The notes below the pieces were generated by a model. It was given only the letters and a program-made list of their open reading frames with translations. It made no database searches and was not told the DNA's origin. DNA of 64,000 nt from Mycolicibacterium moriokaense (GTDB lineage: Bacteria > Actinomycetota > Actinomycetes > Mycobacteriales > Mycobacteriaceae), in NCBI RefSeq assembly GCF_003201655.1, contig NZ_QJJU01000014.1:1-64000 (forward strand), in the 5' to 3' direction. Shown here piece by piece: positions 16,829-25,165 of the stretch; positions within the stretch are counted from its first letter, which is position 1, and the number at the start of each line of letters is the position of its first letter. A program made the translations under genes and the position numbers.

Positions 16829-17524
16829 CTATTGACCGTTCGGGAAGGTGTAGTCGTGGAATGGCTCGGGGGTGCCGACGTTGAGTTGGATGACGTCGTG
16901 GGCGCCGAGCGGGATCGCGCGGGGGTCGCCGCTCACGGGATGGTTGTTGACCAAGGCGACGACCTGGCCTGTGGCGGGACCAACTTGGGTCGGGCCGAGC
17001 GGCTGGTGCCACAGATCGAAAAGATCACCGAGGGTGAAGGTGCGCTTTTGCGGCGACTCAATGTGGATGATGCCCGTCTCATCGTGGGTATGCAGCCAAT
17101 AGAATTTGCTGCCACCACCGACAAACGGTCCGCTGTCACTCTTCTGCAGTCGGTAGGGTGGGACGATACCGATGCCGTACGGCACCAGCTTCTGCTGCCC
17201 GTTCACATAGATAGCCAGATGGGCATGAATGTGGAACGCCACCTGTTCCATGGAGCCGGCCTGAATCCCGTCGACGGGCTCACCACCTGCCTGCCCCGCC
17301 GTGGATGCCAGTAGTGCCGCGTTGGTATCGATCTGCGGCGCACCAGCATTGGTGGACTTCGGGTGATGGCCAACGACGATGAACACCACCAGCGCGGCCG
17401 CGAGGACGACCACTACCGCGCCGATCACCCAGGGGATCTTTGAGCGAGGCCCGGCGCCGAGCGCGCGAACAGCGCGCGCTCCCGTCGCGGCTCCATCCTT
17501 GGATCGCTTGGTGTCGCCTGCCAC
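16829..17524 (-). CDS. Membrane-anchored His-rich extracytoplasmic protein
   Basis: 231 residues. A basic cytoplasmic start (~1-28) is followed by one transmembrane helix (WVIGAVVVVLAAALVVFIVV) and an external domain rich in paired histidines: VAFHIHAHLAIYVNG, FYWLHTHDETGIIHIES and DLFDLWHQPL. The conserved HIHAHL and LHTHDETGIIH patterns suggest a metal-binding fold facing outward. I do not recognise a characterised family. A perfect TACTACGTAGTA palindrome lies about 65 bp upstream, placing it in the BlaI-type regulon with copper genes. Confidence 0.75.
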   Translation of the reverse strand: MAGDTKRSKDGAATGARAVRALGAGPRSKIPWVIGAVVVVLAAALVVFIVVGHHPKSTNAGAPQIDTNAALLASTAGQAGGEPVDGIQAGSMEQVAFHIHAHLAIYVNGQQKLVPYGIGIVPPYRLQKSDSGPFVGGGSKFYWLHTHDETGIIHIESPQKRTFTLGDLFDLWHQPLGPTQVGPATGQVVALVNNHPVSGDPRAIPLGAHDVIQLNVGTPEPFHDYTFPNGQ

Positions 17525-17587
17525 GCGTCTTCCTCCGCTCCTGCGGCGGTTGCGGTTGTCCCGCCTACCGCCGCCATTCTACGCATC

Positions 17588-17599
17588 TACTACGTAGTA
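17588..17599. promoter_or_regulatory. BlaI-type operator, compact form
   Basis: Perfect 12-bp palindrome TACTACGTAGTA, preceded by ATC. It is positioned before the His-rich membrane protein gene and downstream of the leftward HMA chaperone gene. Confidence 0.65.
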
Positions 17600-17607
17600 C
17601 ATTCCGC

Positions 17608-17829
17608 TTACGACAGCACGGTGGCGGTGTAGCCGAGGCCGGTGATGGTCTCAATGACCTGTTGGGCGTCGGTGTGGGTGGTGTCCAACCACACCGTGGA
17701 GCGTGCAGCCTTCAACTCGGTGTGTGAGCGGCTGACTCCGGGGAGGTCTTCGAGGGTGTCATCGATCAGCAGCGGGCAGCTGCCGCAGTGCATGCCCTCG
17801 ACTCGGAATACGTGTGTGCTGGTGGTCAT
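17608..17829 (-). CDS. HMA-domain copper chaperone (CopZ-like)
   Basis: 73 residues, the length of a single ferredoxin-like HMA domain. The metal loop is GMHCGSCPLLID (Cys14-x-x-Cys17 type), followed by the typical second half with TVWLDTTHTDAQQVIETI and a final GYTATV strand. Such chaperones carry Cu(I) to P1B ATPases, one of which is encoded just upstream. The start follows the stop of the DsbD-like/cupredoxin gene by about 17 nt with a GAAGGAGAC ribosome-binding site, so both belong to the same leftward operon. Confidence 0.88.
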   Translation of the reverse strand: MTTSTHVFRVEGMHCGSCPLLIDDTLEDLPGVSRSHTELKAARSTVWLDTTHTDAQQVIETITGLGYTATVLS

Positions 17830-17846
17830 TTGGTGTCTCCTTCGAC

Positions 17847-18890
17847 TCAGGTGACGGTGATCGCGCCGGTGTACATGCCCATGCCGCAGGCGTAGCGCAG
17901 CGTGCCTGCGGTGGGGGTGCCGAGGTCGATGCGGGTGTCGCCGGATTCGGGCAGCACGGTTTGTGTGTCGCCGATGACGAAGGCGCGGACGCAGCCGGCG
18001 GCACCGTCGGAGCGCACGATGAGCGTGGTGGGGATGCCGGCGGTGATCCCGGCGACCCGGGGGCTGTATCCGTGAGCCGACGCGGTGATCACGACTTGCT
18101 GCTGTCCGTCGGTGACCGTGGTTGTGGAGGGGTCCGCGGTGGCGGTGCCGGAGAGCGACTCCGCGATCCGGCTAGCCGCCAGCGGAGATCCAGCGAGTTC
18201 GAGGCCACCGTTGAGGGTGTAGAGGCCGGTCGCGATAACGGCGATGCCGGTGGCGGCGACCAGGCGGCCGCGCCACAGGGTGGCGGCCTTGCGTGCGGCG
18301 TAGCCGAGGATGGCGAATAGCGGGCTGGTGCCGATGACGAAGACGGCCATGATCGCCGCACCCTGCCAGGGCGACCCCGAGGCTAAGGCGAGTGCCTCCA
18401 TCGACAACGTGACACCGCAGGGCAGCAGGACCGTCGCGACACCCAGCAGGGCCGGTGCGAGTGCTGCCTGCGATCGTGTGCGGTTGCGGACCAGCCGCGT
18501 CCAGGAGGCGGGTGGTTCGACCACAATCCGCCGGAATCCGGGTACGCCGAGCTGGGCCAGGCCGAAGGTGACGATAAGGAGCCCGGCTCCGATCTGCAGC
18601 CAGGTCCGTGCCGCCGGCGAGAGTTGTACGACGCCGCCGAGCGCACCGAGCAACCCGCCGAGCAGCGTGTAGGCCGCCAGTTTCCCGGCCAGGAAGCCGG
18701 TTACCGGTGCGAGGTCATCGCCCAATTGGCCGCGCCACGACCGCGATTCGCTCCTCGTTGCGCCTGTCTCGGCCGATTCGCGGGCGCCCTGTTGACGGGT
18801 GATCAACCCGGTGAGCAGGCCTCCTTGCACGGCGGCGCAGGAGATGCCGCCGGCGAACAGGCCTGTGATCAACACCGCGACGAGATTCAC
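17847..18890 (-). CDS. DsbD/TauE-like membrane protein with C-terminal cupredoxin domain
   Basis: About 347 residues from GTG 18890, which has the RBS GAAAGGA; a longer reading to 18953 would start inside the operator. Six hydrophobic helices occupy ~1-245, with GGISCAAVQGG near the start and LLPCGVTLSMEALALA in the middle, the paired Cys/Pro helices of the DsbD_2/SafE group. The last ~90 residues form a soluble cupredoxin-like domain with CVRAFVIGD and RYACGMGMYTGAI, giving a His/Cys/Met copper site. The fusion suggests transmembrane thiol transfer linked to an extracytoplasmic copper site. It is operonic with the HMA chaperone. Confidence 0.8.
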   Translation of the reverse strand: MNLVAVLITGLFAGGISCAAVQGGLLTGLITRQQGARESAETGATRSESRSWRGQLGDDLAPVTGFLAGKLAAYTLLGGLLGALGGVVQLSPAARTWLQIGAGLLIVTFGLAQLGVPGFRRIVVEPPASWTRLVRNRTRSQAALAPALLGVATVLLPCGVTLSMEALALASGSPWQGAAIMAVFVIGTSPLFAILGYAARKAATLWRGRLVAATGIAVIATGLYTLNGGLELAGSPLAASRIAESLSGTATADPSTTTVTDGQQQVVITASAHGYSPRVAGITAGIPTTLIVRSDGAAGCVRAFVIGDTQTVLPESGDTRIDLGTPTAGTLRYACGMGMYTGAITVT

Positions 18891-18943
18891 CGATGTCCTT
18901 TCGTGCATATGCGACGCTTGTTCTGGTCGCAGCGCGACCTCAT

Positions 18944-18975
18944 GATCTACCACCTACGTACCTTGGTAGTAGATC
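18944..18975. promoter_or_regulatory. BlaI-type operator of the DsbD-cupredoxin operon
   Basis: GATCTAC and GTAGTAGATC flank a centre that contains CCTACGTACC. It lies between the ATPase 3' end and the DsbD-like operon, about 55 bp before the chosen start. Confidence 0.6.
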
Positions 18976-18999
18976 GTTGAACGCGACCTTACGTATCGG

Positions 19000-21510
19000 T
19001 CACGGCCGCTGCAAGTCGCGCCGTTGCGCGTCACCGTCGGCCGGGTTTCCGTTGTCCGCGGCCTGTCCGTTGCGAGCCAGCGCGTCGACAACAGACTCCA
19101 ACCGAGCCGTGATCGCCTCGAGCTGCGCCAGTTGCGTATCCGGCGGGGCGGTGGCCGAGGTGCTCGAAGAGGGTTGTACCGGAGCGTTTTTCGCCACCTC
19201 GACTGGGTCTTTGGGCCGAGCGGCGGCCGGGTAGGCGGTGCGGAAACGCCGCAACCGCAGGCTGTTTGAGACGACAAACACGCTCGACAGCGCCATCGCG
19301 GCACCGGCGATGAGCGGGTTGAGCAGCCCCAGGGCCGCCAGCGGGAGGGCGGCCAGGTTGTAGGCGAAGGCCCAGAACAGGTTGGCCTTGATGGTGCCCA
19401 GGGTGCGCCGGGCGAGTCGGATCGCGTCGACCGCGGCGCGCAGATCGCCGCGTACCAGGGTCAGGTCGCTGGCCTCGATCGCGACGTCGGTGCCGGTTCC
19501 CATCGCCAGGCCGAGGTCGGATTGCGCGAGGGCGGCGGCGTCGTTGACGCCGTCGCCGACCATGGCGACGATCCGGCCCTCGCGCTGTAGACGCGCGACG
19601 GCGTCGACCTTGCCCTGCGGCAGCACCTCGGCGATCACCTCGGCGATGCCCACCTCGTCGGCCACCGCCCGGGCGGCGGCGGCGTTGTCGCCGGTGAGCA
19701 GCACCGGCCGCAGCCCGAGGTCACGCAGCCCGGCGACGGCCTCGCGGGAGGTGGGCTTGATCGCGTCCGCCACGACGAACACGGCGCGGGCAGTGCCGTC
19801 CCAGGCGGCCACCACTGCGGTGCGGCCCTGGGATTCGGCGTGCCGTTGAACGGCGGACAGGTCGGCAGGCAGGGCGATCCCGTGCTGATCGAGGAGACTA
19901 GCCCGTCCAATCAGCACGTCGCGTCCACCCACGGTGCCGTGCACGCCGAGCCCTTCGAGGTTGGCGAAGTCGGCGACCGCGGGCAGCTCGCCGAGCCGCT
20001 GACGGGCGGCGTGGGTGATGGCGGCGGCGATGGGGTGTTCGGAGGCGTCTTCAAGCGCCCCGGCGACGCTTAACGCCTCGGCCTCGGAGACACCGCCGGT
20101 GGTGTGCACCGCGGTCACGCTCATCTTGCCGGTGGTCACGGTGCCGGTCTTGTCCAGCACGATGGTGTCCACCCGGCGGGTGGACTCCAGCACCTCGGGG
20201 CCCTTGATCAGGATCCCGAGCTGCGCGCCGCGGCCGGTGCCGACCAGCAGCGCCGTCGGAGTGGCCAGGCCCAGTCCGCACGGGCAGGCGATGATCAGCA
20301 CCGCGACCGCGGTAGACATCGCGGTCGCCGGACCCACTCCCAATGCGAGCCACACACCAAATGTGGCCGCGGCCAGCGCGATCACGATCGGCACGAACAC
20401 CGCCGAGATGCGGTCGGCGAGCCGCTGAATTTCGGCCTTGCCGTTCTGGGCGTCGGCGACCAGTTTCGCCATCTGCGCCAGCTGGGTGTCGGAGCCGACG
20501 CGCGTCGCCCGCACGACCAGCCGGCCGCCGGCATTCACCGTCGCCCCCACCACCGGATCGCCCGGCCCGACCTCCACCGGCACCGATTCCCCGGTGAGCA
20601 TGCTGGCGTCGACCGCCGACGCGCCGTCGTCGACAACGCCGTCGGTCGCGATCTTCTCCCCCGGCCGCACCACGAACCTGTCACCGACACTGAGCTGGTC
20701 GACCGGGATGCGCAGCTCCGTGTCACCCCGCAGAACCGCGACGTCCTTAGCGCCCATCTGCAGCAGCGCCCGCAATGCCGACCCGGCACGGCGTTTCGCA
20801 CGCGCCTCGAAGAACCGGCCGGCCAGGATCGCCGCCGTCAGCCCGCTGGCAACCTCAAGGTAAATGTTGTTGCCCGCCGATCCCCGCTCGACGGTCAGGC
20901 TGAACCCGTGGCGCATACCCTCGGTCCCGGCGCCGCCGAGAAACAGCGCATACACCGACCAGCCGAACGCCGCCAGCACGCCCAACGAGATCAGCGTGTC
21001 CATCGTCGCCGCGCGGTGACGCAGGTTGGCCAGCGCGGCCCGGTGAAACGGCCAGGCCCCCCACACCGCGACCGGCGCAGCCAACGTCAACGCCAGCCAC
21101 TGCCAGTAGGTGAACTGCAGCGGCGGGATCATCGACAGCGCGATCACCGGAACCCCAAGTACCAGCGACACCAGCATCCGTTGTCGCAGCGAGCGGGTGT
21201 GCTCGTCGTAACCATCCTCATTTGGCGGCTCGGGCGCCGAATCATCCGGGGCGGCCGCCGTTTTCGGTGGTGTTGCGGTGTAGCCGGTATCGCCGATCAC
21301 CCGGACCAGATCGGCCGCCGTCACCGACGGCGCGAACTCGACCTGCGCTTTCTCGGTGGCGTAGTTGACCGCCGCGGTGACACCGTCGAGCTTGTTGAGC
21401 GTGCGTTCGATCCGCGATGCGCACGACGCGCAGGTCATCCCGCCGATCGTCAACTCGATCCGCTGCGGAGCTGGGGCCTGGCCAGTGTCGCCATCGACTG
21501 TCGTGCTCAT
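19000..21510 (-). CDS. P1B-type copper-transporting ATPase (CopA/CtpV-like)
   Basis: 836 residues. An N-terminal HMA domain has GMTCASCASR (C27, C30). All P-type landmarks are present: TGES (~306-309) in the actuator domain, ACPCGLGLATP with CPC at 409-411 in the membrane, phosphorylation site DKTGT at ~453-457, SEHP in the nucleotide-binding domain and GDGVNDAAALAQSDLG near the end. CPC with these helices marks Cu(I) efflux. A Pro/Ser-rich linker and a predicted coiled coil (QLAQLEAITARLESVVDALA) extend the C-terminus beyond the family norm. A CueR-type promoter precedes it, divergent from the MerR gene. Confidence 0.93.
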   Translation of the reverse strand: MSTTVDGDTGQAPAPQRIELTIGGMTCASCASRIERTLNKLDGVTAAVNYATEKAQVEFAPSVTAADLVRVIGDTGYTATPPKTAAAPDDSAPEPPNEDGYDEHTRSLRQRMLVSLVLGVPVIALSMIPPLQFTYWQWLALTLAAPVAVWGAWPFHRAALANLRHRAATMDTLISLGVLAAFGWSVYALFLGGAGTEGMRHGFSLTVERGSAGNNIYLEVASGLTAAILAGRFFEARAKRRAGSALRALLQMGAKDVAVLRGDTELRIPVDQLSVGDRFVVRPGEKIATDGVVDDGASAVDASMLTGESVPVEVGPGDPVVGATVNAGGRLVVRATRVGSDTQLAQMAKLVADAQNGKAEIQRLADRISAVFVPIVIALAAATFGVWLALGVGPATAMSTAVAVLIIACPCGLGLATPTALLVGTGRGAQLGILIKGPEVLESTRRVDTIVLDKTGTVTTGKMSVTAVHTTGGVSEAEALSVAGALEDASEHPIAAAITHAARQRLGELPAVADFANLEGLGVHGTVGGRDVLIGRASLLDQHGIALPADLSAVQRHAESQGRTAVVAAWDGTARAVFVVADAIKPTSREAVAGLRDLGLRPVLLTGDNAAAARAVADEVGIAEVIAEVLPQGKVDAVARLQREGRIVAMVGDGVNDAAALAQSDLGLAMGTGTDVAIEASDLTLVRGDLRAAVDAIRLARRTLGTIKANLFWAFAYNLAALPLAALGLLNPLIAGAAMALSSVFVVSNSLRLRRFRTAYPAAARPKDPVEVAKNAPVQPSSSTSATAPPDTQLAQLEAITARLESVVDALARNGQAADNGNPADGDAQRRDLQRP

Positions 21511-21565
21511 TGCTTCCTTCTGCCGGCAGAACGTCGTCCCGGGGCTGTTGTGCCCGGTGACCCGA

Positions 21566-21596
21566 CCCTAAACGTTCCAGTACGGTGGAATGTCAA
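21566..21596 (-). promoter_or_regulatory. CueR-type promoter of the copper ATPase
   Basis: Minus strand: -35 TTGACA (21591-21596), 19-bp spacer containing the inverted repeat TTCCACCGTACTGGAA, -10-like TTAGGG (21566-21571). Both spacing and the TTCC/GGAA dyad agree with known CueR operators. It overlaps the start of the divergent MerR gene. Confidence 0.75.
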
Positions 21597-21606
21597 GGAG
21601 GATGTG

Positions 21607-22032
21607 ATGAAGATCGGCGAACTCGCCCGCCGCGGCGGTACCACGACTAAGACGATCCGGTTCTACGAGCAAGCGGGCCTGTTGCCAGCCCCGGCCCGCA
21701 CCCAAGCCGGCTACCGCCACTACGGCCCGGAGTTCGTCGATCGGCTGGAGTTTGTCCGACGCGCCCAGTCCGCCGGACTGTCGCTGCGAGAGGTGCGTCA
21801 GGTGCTGGCCATCGCCGACCGCGGCGACGCCCCGTGCGGACACGTGGTGAGCGTCCTGCAAGCTCGACTCGATCAAGTTCGGGCCACATTGGCTGAGCTG
21901 ACCAGCCTGGAGACGAACCTTTCGGCGCTGCTCAATCATGCGCGTACCGCCGAACCGATCGAGGAGGCCGGGGTGTGCTGGATTCTCGAAAGCGACCTGG
22001 CCGATCCCGACACCGGCGCTGTGAAGGTGTGA
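21607..22032 (+). CDS. CueR-like MerR-family copper regulator
   Basis: 141 residues from ATG 21607. The DNA-binding domain is standard (KIGELARRGGTTTKTIRFYEQAGLLP), followed by the dimerisation helix. The metal loop has RGDAPCGHVVSVL, giving one loop cysteine, and a second cysteine lies near the end (EEAGVCWILESDL). CueR uses two cysteines for Cu(I). The gene is divergent from the ATPase with the 19-bp-spacer promoter between them, 11 bp from its own start. It should activate the ATPase on copper binding. Confidence 0.85.
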   Translation: MKIGELARRGGTTTKTIRFYEQAGLLPAPARTQAGYRHYGPEFVDRLEFVRRAQSAGLSLREVRQVLAIADRGDAPCGHVVSVLQARLDQVRATLAELTSLETNLSALLNHARTAEPIEEAGVCWILESDLADPDTGAVKV

Positions 22033-22071
22033 CCGAATCAGCCCGGCCGCCGCTGGGACCGCTCACTCGCG

Positions 22072-22093
22072 TCTACTATGTAGGTACGTAGAT
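22072..22093. promoter_or_regulatory. BlaI-type operator of the DUF1707 gene
   Basis: Runs from TCTACTATGTAG to GTACGTAGAT, the same half-sites and centre (GTACGTAGAT) as at 16760, 22479 and 26850. It lies about 40 bp before the start codon. Confidence 0.7.
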
Positions 22094-22134
22094 GACCGCT
22101 TGTGGTGGTCGATCAATTCAGTCGGGAGGATCCG

Positions 22135-22458
22135 ATGATGCAAGCAACCGACGTCCGTGCCGCCGATGCCGACCGTGAACGGGTGCTCGCCGAACTGCAG
22201 CGGCACACCTCTGCCGGTCGGCTGAGCATGGACGAATTCTCCGAACGCGCCGCCGCGGTGTACGGGTCGCGCACCATGGGCGAGCTGGCCGCACTCACCG
22301 CCGACCTTCCGCACGATCCCAATCCCCCTGCCGCGACGCGGATCCCGCAGGCCGGGCGGACCCTGCTGGTTGTCGTCGCCATGGCGGTCGCATATCTCGG
22401 CCTCGTGGCGGCAGTCCATGCCAGCCCGATGCTGAGCGGCCTGGGCTGCGGCTGGTGA
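22135..22458 (+). CDS. DUF1707 membrane protein
   Basis: 107 residues from ATG 22135 (RBS GGGAGGA). Residues 5-60 match the DUF1707 domain: VRAADADRERVLAELQRHTSAGRLSMDEFSERAAAVYGSRTMGELAALTADLP. One transmembrane helix follows (LLVVVAMAVAYLGLVAAVHA) with a short tail ending in LGCGW. DUF1707 is common in actinobacteria and sits at the membrane; its function is unknown. It has its own BlaI-type operator, separating it from the MerR gene. Confidence 0.75.
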   Translation: MMQATDVRAADADRERVLAELQRHTSAGRLSMDEFSERAAAVYGSRTMGELAALTADLPHDPNPPAATRIPQAGRTLLVVVAMAVAYLGLVAAVHASPMLSGLGCGW

Positions 22459-22478
22459 ACCCGGCACCCCAACAGATC

Positions 22479-22500
22479 GTCTACTATGTACGTACGTAAT
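22479..22500. promoter_or_regulatory. BlaI-type operator of the small membrane gene pair
   Basis: GTCTACTATGTACGTACGTAAT, the left half being identical to the best operators and the right half weaker; TAGATC follows at 22504. It lies about 50 bp before the start at 22549. Confidence 0.65.
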
Positions 22501-22548
22501 CCGTAGATCGTGGTGGCGTTCGGTTCACCGCGCAGTTGGGAGTTCATA

Positions 22549-22755
22549 ATGGCAACGGTGTTCTACACTCTCGCGGTGCTGGCCTGCCCGGTCGCGATGG
22601 GGCTGATGATGTTCATGATGATGCGCGGCCAGAACAAGAACCCGGCAAGCCAGGCTCAGGGGCCCGCGGATCGCGCCGAGGTCGATGCCCTGCGGGCCGA
22701 GATTGAGGCGCTAAAGGCCGACCGAGCCGCTCAGCCACCGCGGCCGCAACCATGA
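22549..22755 (+). CDS. Small Met-rich membrane protein with coiled coil
   Basis: 68 residues from ATG 22549 (RBS GGGAG). The N-terminal helix is rich in methionine (CPVAMGLMMFMMMRGQ) with one cysteine, then a charged heptad segment (RAEVDALRAEIEALKADRAA) that would form a coiled coil. It overlaps the next gene by 4 nt. The Met face of the helix could bind Cu(I). No characterised family is recognised, but the regulon position supports a copper role. Confidence 0.65.
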   Translation: MATVFYTLAVLACPVAMGLMMFMMMRGQNKNPASQAQGPADRAEVDALRAEIEALKADRAAQPPRPQP

Positions 22756-22955
22756 GCACCTGGCTGGCGGTGCTCGTCGCCGCCGCGGCGTTCACGCTCA
22801 CCTACGTGTTCTGCGTGCGGCCGATGATGCGCGGGAGGGGCAACGGCGAGGACGTCGCCGTGGCCGCCGTAGACCCCGAGATCGCCGAATTGCGTGAGGA
22901 ACTGCGTGCGCTTCGGGCCCAGGACTCGTCACGTCGACAGCCACCCGAGGGATAA
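22752..22955 (+). CDS. Small membrane protein with coiled coil, paired with the preceding gene
   Basis: 67 residues, start overlapping the preceding stop (ATGA). One N-terminal helix (TWLAVLVAAAAFTLTYVFCV) with one cysteine, the RPMMRGRG turn, then a short charged coil (EIAELREELRALRAQDS). The parallel layout of helix plus coil in both genes suggests they form a hetero-oligomer in the membrane. Function unknown. Confidence 0.6.
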   Translation: MSTWLAVLVAAAAFTLTYVFCVRPMMRGRGNGEDVAVAAVDPEIAELREELRALRAQDSSRRQPPEG

Positions 22956-22970
22956 CACGACCGGTTGTGG

Positions 22971-24899
22971 TCAGTCGTGGTCGGGATAGACGATCCGCCT
23001 CGTCACAAGATGGCTAGGGTCGGTGAGGATTTCGTCGGTGATGCGCCCGGCCCGGTCGAGGGTCAGCAGCACCGAGATCGACGCGGCGGGGTATCCGAGG
23101 GCCAGCCGGGTCGCCCCGCTGCCACCCGACAGGCGCACCGCCAGCGGGGCGGTGGCCGCTTGAAAGGGTTCCTGGGAGATGAAGAACTCCGCGGACAAAT
23201 CCAGCGGTGTGGGTTCACCGGCGCCGGTCGCGGAGTCACTGGTGACCGATTCGTAGACGGTCAGCTTGCCGGCGGCGCGGGTCGCGGCCACCGCGCGGCC
23301 CAGGTCGTCGGCGCCGGGCAGGGTCGGCCACGGCACCAATAGGCTCACCGCCCCGCCCTTCGCGTCGTCGGCGCCGGCGGCCAGGCTCAGCACATTGTCG
23401 CCGTCCCCCCAGACCGGGTGGGCCACGAAGCACCCCTGCCCGCAGCCGCGAAACCGCAATGCAGCCTCGGTGCCGTCGGGTCGGCCGTACCGGCCGGACA
23501 GGGTGTAGTGCCGGTCGGGTTGGGCGGCGTAATAGTCCCCGCGTCGCGGCGCCGAGAGCCGCACCACCAGTTGCCCGTCGCTGGCGGTGACGGCGACCCC
23601 GATCTGGCCGGCCAGCGCCCCCAACGGCAGCACCGGGCCTGTGGGCTCGGGCGGCGCCGGTTGCGCCGCGGCCTTGACTGGCGGGGTGGATACCAGTGTG
23701 GCGCTCAGCGCTAGCACCGCGACCAGGGTGAGGCTTTCGGCGCGAATCACGGTGGCCAGCTTCGCGATACGTGTATCGCTGCGTTGGATATATCGCCCGG
23801 TCAGGGCCAGCGTGGCCGAGCCAGCCACCAGGCTGAGTTTGATCACCAGCACCCGGCCGTAATCGGTGGAGAACATCTGTGACAGCGGCAGCAGCAGCAG
23901 AGCCGACACCACGCCCGTGCCGACGACGACGGCGAACGTCCACACCGCCAGCCGCATGTAGCCGGTAATCACCCATCGCACCGCCGCTGGTTCGCGCCGC
24001 CAGGCCAGCACCGCCAGCGTCGCGGCCACCAGCGCACCGACCCAGGTCGCGGCGGCGGCCAGGTGCACGGCGGTCAGCACAGCGCCCCAGACTCCGGCCG
24101 CGGTGTGAGCGTGCGAGCGCCACCCTTCGGCGCCGACCACCGCTAGCAGCGGCAGCAGCGCCCAGGCCCGCCGTCGCATCGCCAGCACAGCCAGCGCCGC
24201 GGCCAGCCCGGCGACCTCAACCAGCACGACGGCCCCGGAACCGTCGCGCCACAACACATCTAGCCGACCGGCATCCACCACCACCTGGGCCGCGAGCCCG
24301 GCGGCGGCGGCCAAGGCGACCACCAGAGCGCCGGCGATCAGCGACCGCGGCGCCGGAAGCTTCGGGTTCTCAGCCCGCACGGTGGCTGTGAATCGTTGGG
24401 CGATCAGGCCGCCGAACCCGATGGCGAATCCCGCGAACAGCAGCCAGCGCAGCGCCACCGACAACCATGCAATCGACGCGCCGCTGGCACCAGGCGCGGC
24501 AGCCGTCAGCGCGTAACCCACGCCGAACCGGAATTCCTCTTCGACCAGATCGCCGTCGGTGCCGGTGGCGCGCCAGCGCACGGTGTAGCTGCCCGGGGGT
24601 AGTGGCGCTGCCGGGCGCGCGGTCAGCGCCTGCCCGCCGCGTTCAGTGGTCGCGGGTCCGGTCGGTACTGTGCGGCCGTTCTTGTCGAGTAGCACGATGG
24701 CATCGGCACCGATGGTGACCGCTTCGTTGAACACCAGCGTGATCGCCTGCGGCGCAACGGGTACCGCGGTGTCAGCAGCCGGATCAGTGAACAACAACGT
24801 TGGGTGCGCCACTGCGGTGCCGGCGGTGCCTAGCCCTAGAACCGCCATTGCGATCAGCATGCCCAGCGCCGCCGCGGCCCACCGCAGCCTCGTGGTCAT
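22971..24899 (-). CDS. CopC-CopD fusion (YcnJ-like) copper protein
   Basis: 642 residues. A Sec signal (~1-31) is followed by a CopC beta-barrel domain: the mature N-terminus begins AHPTLLFTDPA, and VFNEAVTIGADAIVL and SYTVRWRATGTDGD are CopC strands. The HP after the signal cleavage site is the usual N-terminal His ligand. Eight or more hydrophobic helices of CopD type occupy ~150-420 (TAVHLAAAATWVGALVAATL is diagnostic). A C-terminal beta-rich domain (~430-640) has WCQ-free but cysteine-containing GCGQGCFVAHPVW. Fusions of this type import or handle copper at the membrane. It couples to the glutaredoxin-like gene by a 4-nt overlap. Confidence 0.85.
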   Translation of the reverse strand: MTTRLRWAAAALGMLIAMAVLGLGTAGTAVAHPTLLFTDPAADTAVPVAPQAITLVFNEAVTIGADAIVLLDKNGRTVPTGPATTERGGQALTARPAAPLPPGSYTVRWRATGTDGDLVEEEFRFGVGYALTAAAPGASGASIAWLSVALRWLLFAGFAIGFGGLIAQRFTATVRAENPKLPAPRSLIAGALVVALAAAAGLAAQVVVDAGRLDVLWRDGSGAVVLVEVAGLAAALAVLAMRRRAWALLPLLAVVGAEGWRSHAHTAAGVWGAVLTAVHLAAAATWVGALVAATLAVLAWRREPAAVRWVITGYMRLAVWTFAVVVGTGVVSALLLLPLSQMFSTDYGRVLVIKLSLVAGSATLALTGRYIQRSDTRIAKLATVIRAESLTLVAVLALSATLVSTPPVKAAAQPAPPEPTGPVLPLGALAGQIGVAVTASDGQLVVRLSAPRRGDYYAAQPDRHYTLSGRYGRPDGTEAALRFRGCGQGCFVAHPVWGDGDNVLSLAAGADDAKGGAVSLLVPWPTLPGADDLGRAVAATRAAGKLTVYESVTSDSATGAGEPTPLDLSAEFFISQEPFQAATAPLAVRLSGGSGATRLALGYPAASISVLLTLDRAGRITDEILTDPSHLVTRRIVYPDHD

Positions 24900-25165
24900 C
24901 TGACAGCAGCGCGGCGATCCAGCAGGCGCCGAAGTTTACGTTCCGACAGGCGCCCATAGGAAAACGGCTGCCCGTCGACGAGCACGCCGGGGGCGAACAG
25001 CACACCCGCCTCGGCGGCGAGGCGTTTGCCCTCGTCGCTGGCCAGGTCGATTTCGGTGATCGACAGCGGATACTCGTTGCCGAGGCGGGCGAGGATTTCT
25101 TTGGCCAGTTCGCACATCCCGCACGAGGTTTGGGTGAGCAGCGTGATCTGCACCGGTGCGGTCAC
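24896..25165 (-). CDS. Glutaredoxin/thioredoxin-like protein
   Basis: 89 residues from GTG 25165, chosen because it overlaps the upstream stop as GTGA; the longer frame is unsupported. One thioredoxin-fold domain with active site TSCGMCELAKEIL (C-x-x-C), a cis-Pro loop LFAPGVLVDG and a C-terminal helix (RKLRRLLDRRA). It lacks a signal peptide, so it acts in the cytosol, probably delivering electrons to the DsbD/CcdA-type membrane proteins or reducing copper-damaged thiols. It is in the middle of a four-gene operon (26798 to 22971). Confidence 0.8.
   Translation of the reverse strand: MTAPVQITLLTQTSCGMCELAKEILARLGNEYPLSITEIDLASDEGKRLAAEAGVLFAPGVLVDGQPFSYGRLSERKLRRLLDRRAAVR

Noticed and set aside
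20104..21606. Long plus-strand frame (about 500 codons) antisense to the copper ATPase, joined to the MerR gene
   Set aside because: It is His/Arg/Gly-rich shadow sequence; the true MerR start is ATG 21607 behind the CueR-type promoter.
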